DNA of 64,000 bases from Abelmoschus esculentus (GCA_035048815.1 JAUCBN010000035.1:9684501-9748500), one strand, 5' to 3'; shown: positions 9,459 through 22,405, counted from the first letter of the stretch. Made by a program: numbers and translations. Notes: a model not told the origin generated them from the sequence alone.

Positions 9459-12400
9459 TCTTCGGTTCGTTATTCCGGGGAAATATAAAATAAAAATATT
9501 TTTAATTAGAAAAATAATAATTTTGGAATATGGTTTAAAAATATTAAAAATTTGTTTCAAAATTAAAAGAATGTAATTTGAACTTTAAATTGATTTTTAA
9601 TTATGCCTAAGTATGCATTGGTGACCAAATTGTAATTTTTGGAAAACAATGAAGGATTTAATTTGTAATTTTCTAAAATTATTATTTTTAGTGACTAAAT
9701 TGGAAAGCAAGCTATACTTAGAATCCTTAGAGGGCCATAAACCCAATTTAATTTTAAAATGATGATTTATTCACCAAAATGATTTTAATTAGTTTATTAA
9801 AAGATGATAATTTCATTTTCTCACTTAACCACTTATTTTCTCTTATCTTTTTCTCTTCATTTTTCTTCATCTATTTCTTTCAATTCCTTGCTGAGTTTTC
9901 CACCTTTTTCAACAAGAATTACTTTATTTTAATCATCTTTCTATTCTTTACAAAGCTTAATCATCAATTTTACTAAAACAACAACAATTTACAAGAAATC
10001 AAGAAGATAAATTCTCATCTTTTTGGTGGATAGATTTCAAAGGTAATTTGCTGAATTTTAAATCTTTTTCTAAGGTTCTTTATTGAAATTCTCAAGTATT
10101 AGCTTGCTAATCTTTAAATGAAACTTGATTTTATGTTTTCAATGCTAGATCTAATGATTTTATGAATATTTTTATGAAATCTTTTTAGATCTCATCCAAT
10201 GCTATAATTAGATGGATTTAATTGTTTTATTATGTCAATTAAATGATTAATTGAGTCTTCAATTGATGACACATTAATTTAATTCAGAATAATGCAACCG
10301 GTATTGTTTTAAGGTGATTTTTCGGTTGTTTTAGGGGCTGTTTTAGGTGTTCTAATGTTTCTGGAGGTATAAAGATGATTTAGATGTGTTTTTGGTTCAT
10401 AATTGAAGTGGATTAGATGTTAGATTCATTAGGTTTTTGGTTGATGTTGTTCGGATGCGTTTCGGCTTAGTTTTCGGTCTTTTCGGCTAAGTTTTCGGTT
10501 GTTTTGTGGAGGTTTGATGTGGCTGTTGGTTTGAGCATGTTATGATGTGAATATGCTATGTTTTTAATGATGTAGAGGTAGTGCAAGAAGGTGCATAAGT
10601 GGCGGTGCATTGGCGTTGCCATCGGAGCATCGGCGAAGGCTGCTTTTGCTTGTCGGTGAGTGTTTTTTGGACTTAAAGCGAATCACATTGGTACGATTCT
10701 GTTTTGGGGACTATGGAAGAGTGTGAAAACTTTCCATAGTTCAAGATTAAGTAAAGTAAATGTTTTTGTTATATTAACATATGTTTCGGCTACATTCGGT
10801 AAAGGCATTGATGTTAGTAATGCAATGAGATTTTTGGAAATGCATAAGTATGATATTAAATGATGCATGCATGAGATAATTACTGAGAATGCATGGTTTA
10901 AAAAGACATACATGGTTTTGGAAAACATGGAAAAAATGAATTTGGATTATATGTGGTTATTTACCTTCAAATTAAAGGTGTCATTGGGCATGACATTTGG
11001 TTCATTTATTGAGCATATTATGGATGCATTATGAGCTGAAAATGAATTGGAATATTATGTAGTTATTTTCCGTGAAATTGATGGTGCCGTTGGGCATGAC
11101 ATTTGGTTCATTTGTGAACATATTATACATGCATTAGGAGCAACAAATTATCATGCACATTTGATTATGATATTGGCTTAGTGACACTAACTTTAGATTC
11201 GAATACTAATGACATGTCATTAGGATTGTCTTAAGTGCACTCTAAACATTATTGACAATAAAGAATATTGCCTACACGTAACAAGGGTGACTTTGTGTCC
11301 AATCGTGCGTGGTAGAGCCGCTTACACGTAACAAGGGTGACTATGTGTCCAATCGTGCGTGGTAGTGCTATAATGGTGACTTCGTGTCATGACGAGACTA
11401 ATGATCTCTAACAATGGATCCATGTATTTGGTGAACTTAAGTTTCACAATAAGTGATCACTAGAAGCCAATATGCATATATGGATTAAAAGAGAACATTG
11501 TGCATCATTCATGAAATGTATTGATAATGTTGAACATACTCAAGAAAGTGATTTGATATTATAGATATGGACGTGAAATGTTAAGCATGCATGTTTTTAA
11601 TGATGCATTGCAAACTATGGTTTCATTATGGTTTTAAATAGATGCATTGATGAACTTGTGTAGAGCTTCTTCACTAAGCATGTTTGCTTAGGCTCTCTTT
11701 TCATCCTTGCAGAAAAAAATAAAGGCACTCAGGACTACATTCGGAGCAAGAAACCAAGGGGAAAAGTTAATTCAAATTCGGTATGTTTTGACAAATAAGT
11801 TGGGGCTTGGCAATGTGTAAACCCGACCTATGTTGGGAGTGTGAACTTTGACTTTACTTTATGTTGAAATAAGACCTATGTTGCATGATTGTTAATTGAT
11901 GGACTATGAAATTGTTTGCATTGTTGAAGCATGTACTTCCCTGATCGTTATGATTTTAATCATGTTCTAGGTAGCATGCCTATAGTTTGCTTGATATTCT
12001 TGACGTTAATAATCATGTGTTATATGTTGTTAATTATGCCTAGGACTTATGCATATAGATGGTAGTGATTGACGGTTGTGTTTGAGTCGATGATGTTCAC
12101 TTAGTGTGATGAAATTTTTAGGTTCCAGACCTAAAGTTTTGAAACCTTAGGGAAGGTTTCAAAACCTTTGCCAAATAGTTTCGAAACCTTCAGGAAGGTT
12201 TCGAAACCTTGTGGGCAAATTCGATTCTGGAAAGTTATTGGATGCGAAAAGTTTTGAAACCTTCAGTGAGGTTCCGAAACCTTTTACATAAAGTTTCAAA
12301 ACCTTTATGAAAGGTTTCGAAACCTTTGGCTACTAGAAATTGATAGTTGCTGAAAATTGCATTTTAGTCCCGAATATCTTTCTTTGTTCAATTAGGGTAT

Positions 12401-12837
12401 CTACAAATGTTATTTTGAGCTGAAATTTCACATTGATGCATAAAGTTGATTTAATTTCAATATGGCTAACTCAATTTGGAGGAAGTCCTTATAGTTTGAA
12501 AGATTTACATTTTGGTCCCTAAATTGGAGAAACATGCAATTGATGAAGTTAGAATGCTCCGTTTGACTTAAAATTCTCCGTGAGGGATACTTGTATGTTT
12601 AATTGAACTTTGATGAAAAGAATTTCTACTTTGTTATTAGAATTTAAAATTTTTACAGTTTAGTCCTTAATCTACTTAAGTGTTTAATCGGATGTTTGTT
12701 TATGATCGAATCGCTTCTGTTAATGCCTTGTATGAGACCTTGACATGTAGGAATACAATTATGCATCTAGAAAAAAAATATAACAGTTTTAGGATTGTTT
12801 ATCAAATCGGACCTTTATGGGTTTGGTTTGATATTCC
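9459..12837 (+). repeat. Chromovirus LTR fragment, truncated at both ends
   Basis: It begins inside the LTR (TCTTCGGTTCGTTATTCC, which follows the first 60-70 bases in complete copies) and runs colinear with the solo LTR at 13415. It breaks off after GATATTCCC, about 45 bp before the expected end, where Athila-like LTR sequence starts. The left truncation fits insertion of A1; the right one is a deletion junction. It contains the minisatellite (11275-11400) and an array of TTTCGAAACCTT-type repeats (12127-12340). No gene is seen. Confidence 0.9.
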
Positions 12838-13414
12838 CTAAAGTGAAATTTAGAACATGATGCTGAATCTAATGTCCCTAAAGTGAAAGCTCACTCGGTA
12901 TAGGTGTGTTGGCCGAATCTAATGTCCTCCTAACCCGTAGGACGGTTTTGCCTTATATAGGATTGGCCTAGGGCAAACCTTTCCTAATTAAAGTACAACT
13001 TGGAGTAGGGAAGAAGTTATGTACATAGGGAAATATTTCCAAGTTTGATCTTCTAGAAGGTTTAATCCCGTGTGTCCTTGTCCTTGGGCTTTTCTTGTGT
13101 TGTTCAGATCCGATTCTTGGGCCTTATGTTCAACAACGTTCTCATTTTTCTCCTCAGTTTGCCTGCCATATTGCTTTTTCTCCTCTACTGCCTCGACATC
13201 AGGTCCTGCCTCGGCCTCATTCTACTACTTCGGTAGTACTTGTTCCTTCATAGATAGGAAAATGCAGCAAAGTACACCTTTTCTATATATATTGTCTTCA
13301 ATGGTATAATCCCTAAATATATTATATAAAGTACATGCATTGGTCCAAGTATGTCTAGATTTGATGATAAGTGCCCATAAAAAGTGTAGAAAGTGATAGT
13401 GAGTTAAGCATTTA
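12838..13414 (-). repeat. 3' LTR of B1, truncated
   Basis: It is colinear with 23153-23734 of the B1 5' LTR. The LTR begins on the minus strand at 16875 (TGATAAATGC) and is split by the solo LTR inserted in its first bases. About 750 bp of its 3' part is missing at the junction with the preceding chromovirus LTR. The TATA region (about 12953-12960) is degraded relative to the 5' LTR. Confidence 0.88.
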
Positions 13415-16400
13415 TGTAACATCCCGTTTTGGGGGTTATTAGTTAGGCTTTAGTTAGGAGAATTCGATTCTGGTTGAATCGGGTTCTCCGGTTCATTATT
13501 CCGGGGAAAATAAAATAAGAATATTTTTAATTAGGAAAAATAATAATTTTGGAATATGGTTTAAAAATATTAAAAATATGTTTCAAGATTAAAAGAAAGT
13601 AATTTGAATTTTATATTGATTTTTAATTATGCTTAATTATGCATAAATGACCAATTTGTAATTTTTGGAAAAATTGGAGGACTTATTTTGTAATTTTCGA
13701 AAAATTGTGATTTTAGTGACTAAATTGAAAAGCAAGCTAAACTTAGAATCCTTAGAGGGCCATAAACCCATTTTAATTTTTAATAATGATTTATTCACCA
13801 AAATGCTTTTTAATTACTTTAATTAAAGATGATAAATTATTTTCTCTCAAAACTATTTTTTTCTCTCATTTTCTCTCCATTTTCCTTCATCTTTTCTCTT
13901 CAATTCCTTGCTGATTTTTGCATCTTTTTCCGCAAAGATTACATCATCATTTTAATCATCTTTCCATCCTTTACAAAACCTAACCATCAATTTATCAAAT
14001 CAACATCAAATTGCAAAGAATCAAGAAGGGGAAATTGCATCTTTTTGGTGAATAGATCTTAAAGGTAATTTTCTGGATTTTTAATTCTTTTCTAAGGTTC
14101 TTTATTGAAATTCCCAAGTATTAGCTTGCTAATCTTTCAATAAAAACTTAATTCTATATTTTCAATGTTAGATCTAGTGATTTTGTGAATGTTTTTGTGA
14201 AATCTTTTTGGATCTTACTCAATGCTGAAATTAGATAGATTAAATTATATTTTTATGTTAATTAAATGATTGATTGAGTCTTCATTTGATAGCACATTAA
14301 CTTAATCCCGGAATAATGCAATCGGTGTTGTTGTAAGGTGTTTTTCAGTTGTTTTAGGGGCTGTTTTAGGTGCTTTAATATTACTGGAGATATAAGGATG
14401 TTTTGGATGTGTTTTTGGTTCATAATTGAAGTGGATTAGATGTTAGATTCATTAGGTTTTGGGCTGATGTTGTTTGGATGCGTTTCGACTTAGTTTACAG
14501 TCTTTTCGGCTAAGTTTTCGGTAGTTTTATGGTGATCGGATATGGCTGTTGGTTTGAGGATGTTATGATGTAAGAATGCTCTTTTTTTAATGTTGTAGAA
14601 GAGGTAAAAGAAGGCGCTTGAGTGCTGGTGCGTTGGCACGATCATTGGATAGCGGCGAAAGCTCGTTTCGCTTGTTGATGAGTGTTTTTCGAACTTAAAG
14701 CGAATCGTATTGGTACGGTTCTGTTTTGCAGACTATGGAAGAGTCTGAAAACTTTCCATAGTTCAAGAGTAAGTAAAGTAAATGTTTTTGATAAATCAAT
14801 ATGAGTTTCGACTACATTCGATAAAGGCATTATGTTGGTAATGCAATGAGATTTATTGAAATGCATGAGCATGATTTGAAATAGTGCATACATGAGAAAT
14901 AGTTGCTGAAATGCATAGCTTACTTAGCATCCATGATTATGGAAAATTATGAGAAATGATTTGGAATACAATATGGTTAATTGCCTTTTTTATGATGGTG
15001 CCTTTGGGCATGACTTTTGGTTCATTTGTTGAACATATTATGCATGCATTATGAGCAGCAAGTTATCATGCACATTTGATTATGATATTGGCTTAGTGAC
15101 ACTAACTTTAGATTCGAATACGAATGACATGTCATTAGGATTGTCTTAAGTGCACTATAAACAAAGTTGAGAATATAGAAAATTGCCTACACGTAACAAG
15201 GGTGACTTTGTGTCCAATCGTGCGTGGTAGAGCCGCCTACACATAACAAGGGTGACTATGTGTCCGATCGTGCGTGGTAGTGCTATAATGGTGACTTCGT
15301 GTCATGTCAATGTTGACTTCGAATCATGTCAATGGTGACTTGGTGTCATGTCAATGGTGACTTCGTGTTATGACGAGACAATGGTCTCTAACAATGGATC
15401 CGTGTATTTGGTGAACTCAAGGTTCACGTTAAGTGGTCACTAGAATGCCAATATACATACATGAATTTGAGAAGAACATTGTGCATCATTTATAAATTAT
15501 TTTGATAAGGTTATGTAAACTCAAGGATGCATATGGTTTAATGAACATGAACATGAGATGTTAACATGCATGATTTAGTGATGCATTGCAAATAATGGTT
15601 TCATTATGGTTATAAAAAGATGCATTGATGATCTTGTGTAGAGCTTCCTCACTAAGCATGTTTACTTAGGCTCTCTTTTCATCTTTGTAGAAAAATAAAG
15701 GCACTCGGGACTACATTCGGAGCAAGGAAACCAAGGGGAAAGATTACTACAATTTGGTATGTTTTTGGAAAATAAATTGGGGCATGGCAATGTGTAACCC
15801 AACCTATGTGAGGAGTGTGTACTTAGACTTTAGTTAATGTTGTAATAAGACCTTTGTTGCTTGATTGTTAATTGTAGGATTATGGAATTGTTGGATTGTT
15901 GAAGCATGAACTTGTATGATTGTTATATTTTAAATCATCTTCTAGGAAGCATGCCTATAGTTTGATTGATGTCCGTGACGTTGTAAGTCATGTGTTACAA
16001 GTTGCTAATTATGCTTAGGAATTATGCACATAGTTGGAGGTGATTATCGGTTGGGTATTGAATTGTTAGTGTTCACTTAGTGTAACAAAACTTTTGGTTC
16101 CAGACCCAAAGTTTCGAAACCTTTGGGTGAAAGTTCTGAAACCTTTGTCAAATAGTTTCGAAACCTTCTGGAAGTTTTGAAACCTTGTGGGCAATTTCAA
16201 TTCTAGAAAGCTACTGGACACGAAAAGTTTTGAAACTTTCCAGGGAAGTTTCGAAACCTTTCCCAAAAAGTTTTGAAACCTTCTAGAAGGTTTCCAAACC
16301 TTTGGCTGCTAAAAATTGATAGTTGCTAGAAATTGCATTTTAGTCCCGAATATCTTTCTTTGTGTAATTGGGGTATCTACAAATGTTATTTTGAGCTGAA

Positions 16401-16867
16401 ATTTTATATGGATGCATAAAGTTAATTTAATTTGAAGATGGTTAACTTAATTTGTAAGAAGTCCTTATAATTTGAAAGATTTACATTTTGGTCCCTAAAT
16501 TGGAGAAACATGCAATTGATGATGTTAGAATGATCCGTTTGACTTGAAATTTACCGTGAAGGATAATTGTGTGTTTAATTGAACTTTGATGAAAAGAATT
16601 TCTATTTTTTTATTAGAATTTAAAAGTTTTACGTTTTAGTCCTTAACTTACTTAAGTGTTTAATCGGATGTTTGTTTATGATCGGACTATTTCCGTTAAT
16701 ATCTTGTATGAGACCTTGACATATAGGAATACAATTATGCATCTAGAAGAAAAAAATATAACGATTTTAGGATTTTTTATCGAATCGGATCTTCGCGGGT
16801 TTGGTTTGATATTCCCCGTGTAACCCATTAGTGTTGGTTCTATCTAGGCCGGGCTAAGGGGGATACA
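13415..16867 (+). repeat. Solo chromovirus LTR (3453 bp) with perfect TSD ATTTA
   Basis: Complete TGTAACATCCCG...GGGGGATACA LTR with no internal region, flanked by ATTTA at 13410-13414 and 16868-16872. It is inserted in the 3' LTR of B1. A solo LTR with matching flanks is the product of recombination between the two LTRs of a former full element. It contains the minisatellite with extra 21-bp TGGTGACTTCGTGTCATG-type units (15185-15380) and a GTTTCGAAACCTT-type array (16095-16305). Confidence 0.96.
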
Positions 16868-16875
16868 ATTTATCA

Positions 16876-16912
16876 CCCCCCAAACTCGAACTATTGCTTG
16901 TTCTCAAGCAAT
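16876..16912 (-). other. Polypurine tract and adjoining hairpin of B1
   Basis: On the minus strand GAGTTTGGGGGG directly precedes the LTR. Just upstream (16912-16893) ATTGCTTG and CAAGCAAT form a perfect 8-bp stem around AGAA. The same arrangement recurs in B2 and D, with a variant stem in C. Confidence 0.85.
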
Positions 16913-17769
16913 GCAAACCATCAATTTGTCAAACTCTATTCTCTCTTGGTCTTATGTTTCCATCTATTTTTCCCACCATAACTATGTCTATTCTTTAGAC
17001 TTAACCTTTCGGTTTCCTAAGGATGTACTTAGAAGACAAACTATAAGGCTAGTGTGTGTGCGCGTTTTTATTGACAAGTTTGAATAAAGGCCTTCTTAGA
17101 TAAACTATAAGTTCAAGACCAATAGACTTGGATTTAGTGTACTCTTCTTATAACAACAATTCTTTGAGCCAATTTCGGGCACCTCAAGTATTGTGTTTTC
17201 TATTTCTTAAATCCTTATTTCTTTTGTTATTCTTTTATACATACTAGAGCCAATTTCGGGAACCTCTAGCATGAAGAAGAGTTTTTCTTAGAGCCGGTCA
17301 TAAGCACCTCTAGTCACTTTTCCAAAGATCTAAGTCTTTAACACCTAAGTTCATTAAAAGAATTCCTATAGTCAAACAAGTCCCAAACGTGTTTTTAAAG
17401 TTCAAACTTATAGTAAGGTTCTAAGTTTTTCTCCTTAAGTATCCTAGAATTAAGTCTTTAAAACAGATCCTAACTATGGTAAGGAGAAAGAATTCTATTG
17501 CCTTCAAGAATAAACTAAGACAAAATTGATGAAGAGAAGTGCAAAAGTATGACAACAATTTTAATTAAGTGGTGGACATAATAAAAATTTATCACTAAAA
17601 ACTTCCTTTTCATGGCAAGGCCGCGACAGTAGAGTGCCTCGGTAGTAGCTCTACACTCCGAAACTCAAACCAAGCATTGTCTCCAATGCTTAATTTAGAG
17701 GCAGGCAGTAGGCAAAAAATATAAGCAGGTAAAAAAAACAGTTTATATAGGAAACAAGAAAGAAAAAAA
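16913..17769 (-). other. B1 3' noncoding region with three-hairpin cassette and upstream hairpin
   Basis: No ORF is supported. On the minus strand there is first a perfect 8-bp hairpin (17691-17672, AAGCATTG and CAATGCTT around GAGA) next to a degenerate GAGTTT-purine tract. Three 26-nt hairpins follow at 17313-17288, 17269-17244 and 17188-17163. Each has a 6-bp stem, a GTG-like bulge, a CC/GG step and a 7-nt loop. The first two have CTAGAG stems and the last a CTTGAG stem. Confidence 0.8.
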
Positions 17770-19286
17770 TTATGATGATTCGGAAGAACTCTCTTCCATA
17801 ATTTGTCTCCTTGGTCTTGCTGTTGATGGTTGTGCCCTTGGTGATGGTGATGGCTTTGTTCTTCTCGGCGGCTGAACTCTCGTAGGTGTTGCCCATTTTA
17901 TTGGGGCATTGACTTCTTCTCCTCCTTCATATTCTGTGTCCATGATCTTTTTGCCGCCTTTGTTCTCTAGATCTGCCCCGGTAGGCTGGATACTAGGCTC
18001 GGCATCGGATAAACCATGGTAGACGTATTTATCGATTTCCCTTGAAAAGGCTACCCATTGGTATTGGGGATCTTGGGTGAGTGTCGAATACTGTCCTTCA
18101 CTTTGAAGGTCTTCTGCTTGCTGAAGATGCCCCGACAGCGTTTGCTGCTCTAGATGGGCCAGTTGCGTGGAACTGCTGTTGCGGTCTGGAAGTGAAAAAT
18201 GGTCTCGGCCCTGGAGTTGGAGTGGTCTCTGTGTAAGGCGCTGCCGTTACAAATATGTTTATAGGGTATTCTAAAAATTATGCTCCTTGGTTGGTGAAGT
18301 TCTGCATCACCATTTGGGCAAGGGTGTTGTTGAAGTCTCTCTGGTATTCCATATATCGTTGTTGGCGAAGGTCCATGGCTTCCATCCTCTGAAGAATTTC
18401 TTGGTATGGGTCTGTTGCGGCAGGGGCTTCGGCAATACCAGGCATCTCTACTGTGTATTAAGTGCCGGTAGTGAAGTCAGTAATGAACTACTGTAGTGTT
18501 GCCTGGATAGGTTCTGCTTGCGTGATCTGCATCACTCTGTGGCAGAATGCTCTCGTCCATCCTTGCCTCGTTGGTATTTATTCATCCGTGTCTTCTACTG
18601 GTACTCCTACAACAATAAACAAACCAAATATTAAACATGGGAAATATAAAGGTTCACGTTCCTTCTTACCATAATCATGAATTTAGCATAGAATGATCTC
18701 TCCAACATTGATGCTCCTCTTGTTTATGATTGACTAGATCAACACCAATCTTTTACGGTCCACTGTGCTGTTATGGGAGGTAGGGATGAGGTGTCTTTTG
18801 ACGAATGTGCACCATAATTTGGCTTCGGGTTTGAGGCTTTGCCTTGTCACAAAACCTCTATGGGCACCGATTTCCTTTGGAGTGTTGTTGTAACAAAGGT
18901 CATCTTTAATCAGCTCATAGTCCTGTTTGGTAATGTCGTCTATGAATTCCGCATGCCTATCTCGTTTTGGTGCTAGGCCGTAGAACTCATTGATTGTTTC
19001 AGCATCAAAGCGGACATGTCTACCTCAGCATTGGACCAAGAGATTGTCCTTCCTTGGCCCAAGTACATAAAAATTCGCGCACTATGGTTGCATTAGCCTG
19101 ATCAGGTTGTAGGCAGAAGAGTTGCCATTTTTGATGCTCAATCTTGTTGAACAGATAGTGCTCAATGCCGAGATTTTCTTCCTTAGATTGTTGAAATCCT
19201 TGTTCTTCCCATAACTGCCGAGCAACAAAGGATCTATTGAATCTTTCTGCAACAGTGACGGGGGTAAATATGTTGTATGCTGCCAT
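17770..19286 (-). pseudogene. Second ORF of B1: plant-transposon-associated protein, apparently two exons, disrupted
   Basis: It starts MAAYNIFTPVTVAERFN. The first 88 codons include QLFCLQPDQAN and TIVREFL. After a frameshift near 19045 the reading continues with RFDAETINEFYGLAP, SLKPEAKLW, RHLIPTSHNSTVDR and SINVGEII. These blocks resemble what is annotated as a putative plant transposon protein domain next to Ty3/gypsy elements (recognised from memory; function unknown). A GTAAG donor (18669) and TTGTTGTAG acceptor (18607) bound a 63-nt AT-rich gap, and the frame continues across it. The second exon holds a Gln-rich helical region and a Ser/Arg/Pro-rich tail ending MEESSSESS at 17770. Several stops interrupt it. 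A homologous C-terminus survives at 31321-31386. It could alternatively be called an env-position ORF. Confidence 0.6.
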
Positions 19287-19378
19287 TGATGATTTATTAA
19301 GATTGAGAGTTTTGGTGAAGTATTCTAAAAATTTCAAGAAGATTTGTGAGAGCAAGATTGAGTAGAATGCTAAGAATT

Positions 19379-19473
19379 CAAGAATGCAAGAGTGAATAGT
19401 TCAAAAGAAGGATGCTCCTTATATAAGCCTCGGTAGTGTGACTGTTTTAGCCACTAGCCGTTTTGTAGCCGTT
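19379..19473 (-). promoter_or_regulatory. Internal promoter of B1 upstream of the second ORF
   Basis: On the minus strand: two AACGGCTA boxes (19473-19466 and 19462-19455), a TATA box CTTATATAA (19427-19419), then a 26-nt block (19404-19379) identical to 28841-28866 in B2. The block begins about 23 nt after the TATA start, where transcription initiation is expected, and the second ORF begins at 19286. Conservation in two otherwise diverged elements supports function; activity is inferred. Confidence 0.65.
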
Positions 19474-19883
19474 TTGAATTTATTGCCCGTTGGGACTACT
19501 GCGACTTCTGACACTGTTTACTGCCTCGATAGAATTTCTTCTCTGAACTAATTCTCTTTTATTCTTGAGTTTGTTATCCTAAAAAGAAAATTTAACATAT
19601 TAATAAAAGAAAAAAATATTGCTAAAAAAATATTACTAAAGAAAAATACTTAAAACATATAAGTCCTAGATTAAAACTAATCCTAATATAGTAAATAAAG
19701 TAGAAGGGAAGAGATTATGTTACTGGTGGAGTGCATGTAAATGCATCTCCCAATTGGCTCATCTTTTGCTGGCCTAGATTCTTCTACAGGTGTTGGCTAG
19801 TTCCCTCTGTATTTTCTGCCCCCATTTTGGCCTTAATTCTCTTACCAAATAATCTGCCGAGCGTACTGCCTAGGCAGGACAGT
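19474..19883 (-). other. B1 spacer between protease and internal promoter
   Basis: AT-rich sequence with no supported ORF. RT, RNase H and integrase would be expected here in an autonomous element; none is detectable. Variants of the TGCCGAGGCAGTA motif lie near the promoter. Confidence 0.7.
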
Positions 19884-22277
19884 TTAGTATCTACATCTGT
19901 TGTCTGGAGGGCTTTGCACTCCTCTAGACCATGAAAATTTTTCCAAATTGTGAAATGCATTGAGTTTAGCTTGATGGTCATTGACCCTTATAGTTAACTC
20001 TCCATTCTCCACATCAATTAAGGTTCGTCCAGTAGTAAGGAAAGGTCTCCCTAGGATGATCGGTGTATTATCATCGACTTCACAGTCAAGGACAAGGAAG
20101 TCGGCAGATAAAATAAACTTGTCAACCCTTACCAATATGTCCTTAATCTTTCCTTCAGGATGCACATAGGATATATCTGCAAGTTGGAGTAGCATTGTTG
20201 TAGGTTTTGCCCTTCCTATTCCAAGCTTTTGAAAAACTGATTTGGGCATGAGATTGATGCTTTCTCCTAGGTTACATAGTGCATTTCCTTCATAGTTGTT
20301 ACCAACCGCACAAGGTATGGTAAAGCATCCAGGATCCTTCAGTTTGAGTGGCATACGATTGTGCATCATTGTCATACATCCTTCAGTTGTTGCCACTGTC
20401 TCAAACTCACCTAGCTTCTTTCTCTTAGACACAACGTGTTTCAAGAATTTAGCATAGTTGGGCATCTGTTCAATTGCCTCAACAAATGGCAAGTTGATGT
20501 GGACTTGCTTTAGGATATCAAGGAAATTCTTAAATTGGTGGTCCTGTTTCTGTTTTTTCAACCTTTGTGGGAAAGGTGGTGGTGGTCTCATCTCTTCTAG
20601 GGTCTCATTAGTTTCGAATTTAATACTTGGAACCACTGTTTGTATCATTGTCTCGGTAGGAAGTGCAGGTGATATCGAGCTCTCTGTTGGGGCATTGTCC
20701 TCATGTTTAGTCTGTTCAGCATCCAAGTCCTCCTTGTCTGTATCCTCCTGTATTACTGGTGAAACTTTGGTTGTTGACTTGCCCATTGTTTCCTTAAGTT
20801 ATAGTCCACTTCTTGTTGTGATTGCTTTGCATTGTTCATGGCCCATTCCCTTAGCAACTTCAGTATTGCTAGGTAGTCTTCCCTGTGATCTAGTATTTTG
20901 TCTTTGAGCAAACTAACCAACTTGGGTTTCCAGTGATTTTATAGCAGCTTCCTGGTTTTACAGCCTCATCTCTGTTCTATTCATGAAGTCATCAGTCTTT
21001 CTCATGGAACTGTTGTTCTCATTCATATATGATTCAATTTTCATAATAAAGGCCTTGAGAGTACTCTCCAGTGAGTTCATAGGCTGTTGTTGCTGATGCA
21101 TCTGCTGCTACAACAATGACTGTTGCACGTGCTGCTACAGCAGTGAATTTTAGTAACTTGAGGTCTGGTTTTGGGGGTTCAAGGTATTGTTAGGATTGCT
21201 CCATGAAAAGTTTGGGAGCCTTCTTCATGCGGGATTATATATATTTGATATCATGTTGTTGTTCAGATTGTAGTTACCCACATCAAAGCCAGTTTCCTCG
21301 TCTTACATATACTTAGAAGAATTCATCGTTTTTACCTCATGAGTATTTTGCTGTACTTCCATGATCTGAACCATCTTGGTTAAAGATGCCAACTGTGCTG
21401 CCATTGAATTGTTGGTTTCTAGTTTATTCATTGTGGCTTGGCGTCTTAATCCTTCTCGCCTAGAAGTAGGAAATTGAAAATCGTTCCTTACGAGTTTGTT
21501 CAGAATTTCTATAGCTTCTTCCAGAGCTTTGTCAAGGAGTGTGCCATTTGCCGAGGCATCCAACATCATCCTTTTCGGGGCATTGGTGACATTATAGAAT
21601 ATGGTTACTTGCGTCCAAAGTGGAAATCCATGCAACGGACATCTGTTCAGTAACTCTCTGTAGCGTTCCCAAGCCTCATACATAGGTTCGTCATCAGCCT
21701 GTCTACAAGAAGTTATTTCATTACGAATTTGATCATATAAATTAATAGGGTTAAATTGTGTATTAAATTCTCTGCAGAGTTCACTCCAAGATCCAATTGA
21801 TCCTGCCAGAATGCTATTCAACCAGGTTTTGGCCCTATCACTCAGTGAATAGGGGAAAAGTTTTAATCTCAAAATGTCTTCATGGACTCCTTGAATTTTG
21901 AAAGAGTTGCATACTTCCATGAAGGATTTGAGATGCTGCTTGGCTTCTTCTGTTGCAGCCCCACTATATTGTCCAATAGTATTTAGCATATTGAACATCA
22001 CAGGTTTAAGTTCAAAGTGGGTTGCCTCTATCTCTGGTGTAACCACTCCAGGGTTCAATCCATTCAAATCTTCTACCAGAAAGTCTCTGACAGTTAGCTG
22101 CCGCGACAGTGGTTGCGGTAGTGGGTGCTGTTGAAGGCCTCCATTGCCTGCAGGTAGGTTCTGATTCCCTTGATTCACTGCCATGGCTCCTTGGATCTGT
22201 CTTCTTAGCCTTTGGTAAGTTCTTTCGGTTTCTGGGTCTATCTCGTGTAGTGGATTGCTAGGGTTGGCCCTGGTCAT
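19884..22277 (-). pseudogene. gag: gag-protease polyprotein of B1, multiple stops
   Basis: The open stretches 22277-21303 and 20786-19884 are in one frame and form one gag-protease polyprotein of about 800 codons with roughly eight internal stops. Several are TAG or TAA where Gln-rich context suggests former CAG or CAA. The start MTRANPSNPLHEID and the blocks LNGLNPGVVTPEIEA, FNMLNTIGQY, YEAWERYRELL and LDASANGTLLDKA are typical Athila-lineage capsid. The protease fold follows (KLGEFETVATTEGC, then IILGRPFL). Its catalytic Asp is Asn (CNLGES, codon at 20271-20273), while B4 and C keep CDLGA at this site. No RT follows. Confidence 0.9.
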
Positions 22278-22381
22278 ACACCAAAGACCAAATCAAATCA
22301 AATCAAATAAAAATAAAAATAGAAATAAGAAAAACGAAAACTAAAAGCAAGAGAATAAAGAAAATAAAATTTAGTTACCAA

Positions 22382-22399
22382 TCCCCATCAACGGCGCCA
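22382..22399 (-). other. Primer binding site of B1, degenerate tRNA-Asp type
   Basis: On the minus strand TGGCGCCGTTGATGGGGA, two mismatches from the TGGCGCCGTTGCCGGGGA typical of Athila elements. It lies just inside the 5' LTR, about 100 nt before gag. Confidence 0.85.
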
Positions 22400-22405
22400 A
22401 AAACT

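Noticed and set aside
13070..13309. 79-residue plus-strand ORF
   Set aside because: Antisense shadow of the B1 3' LTR; no supporting domain.
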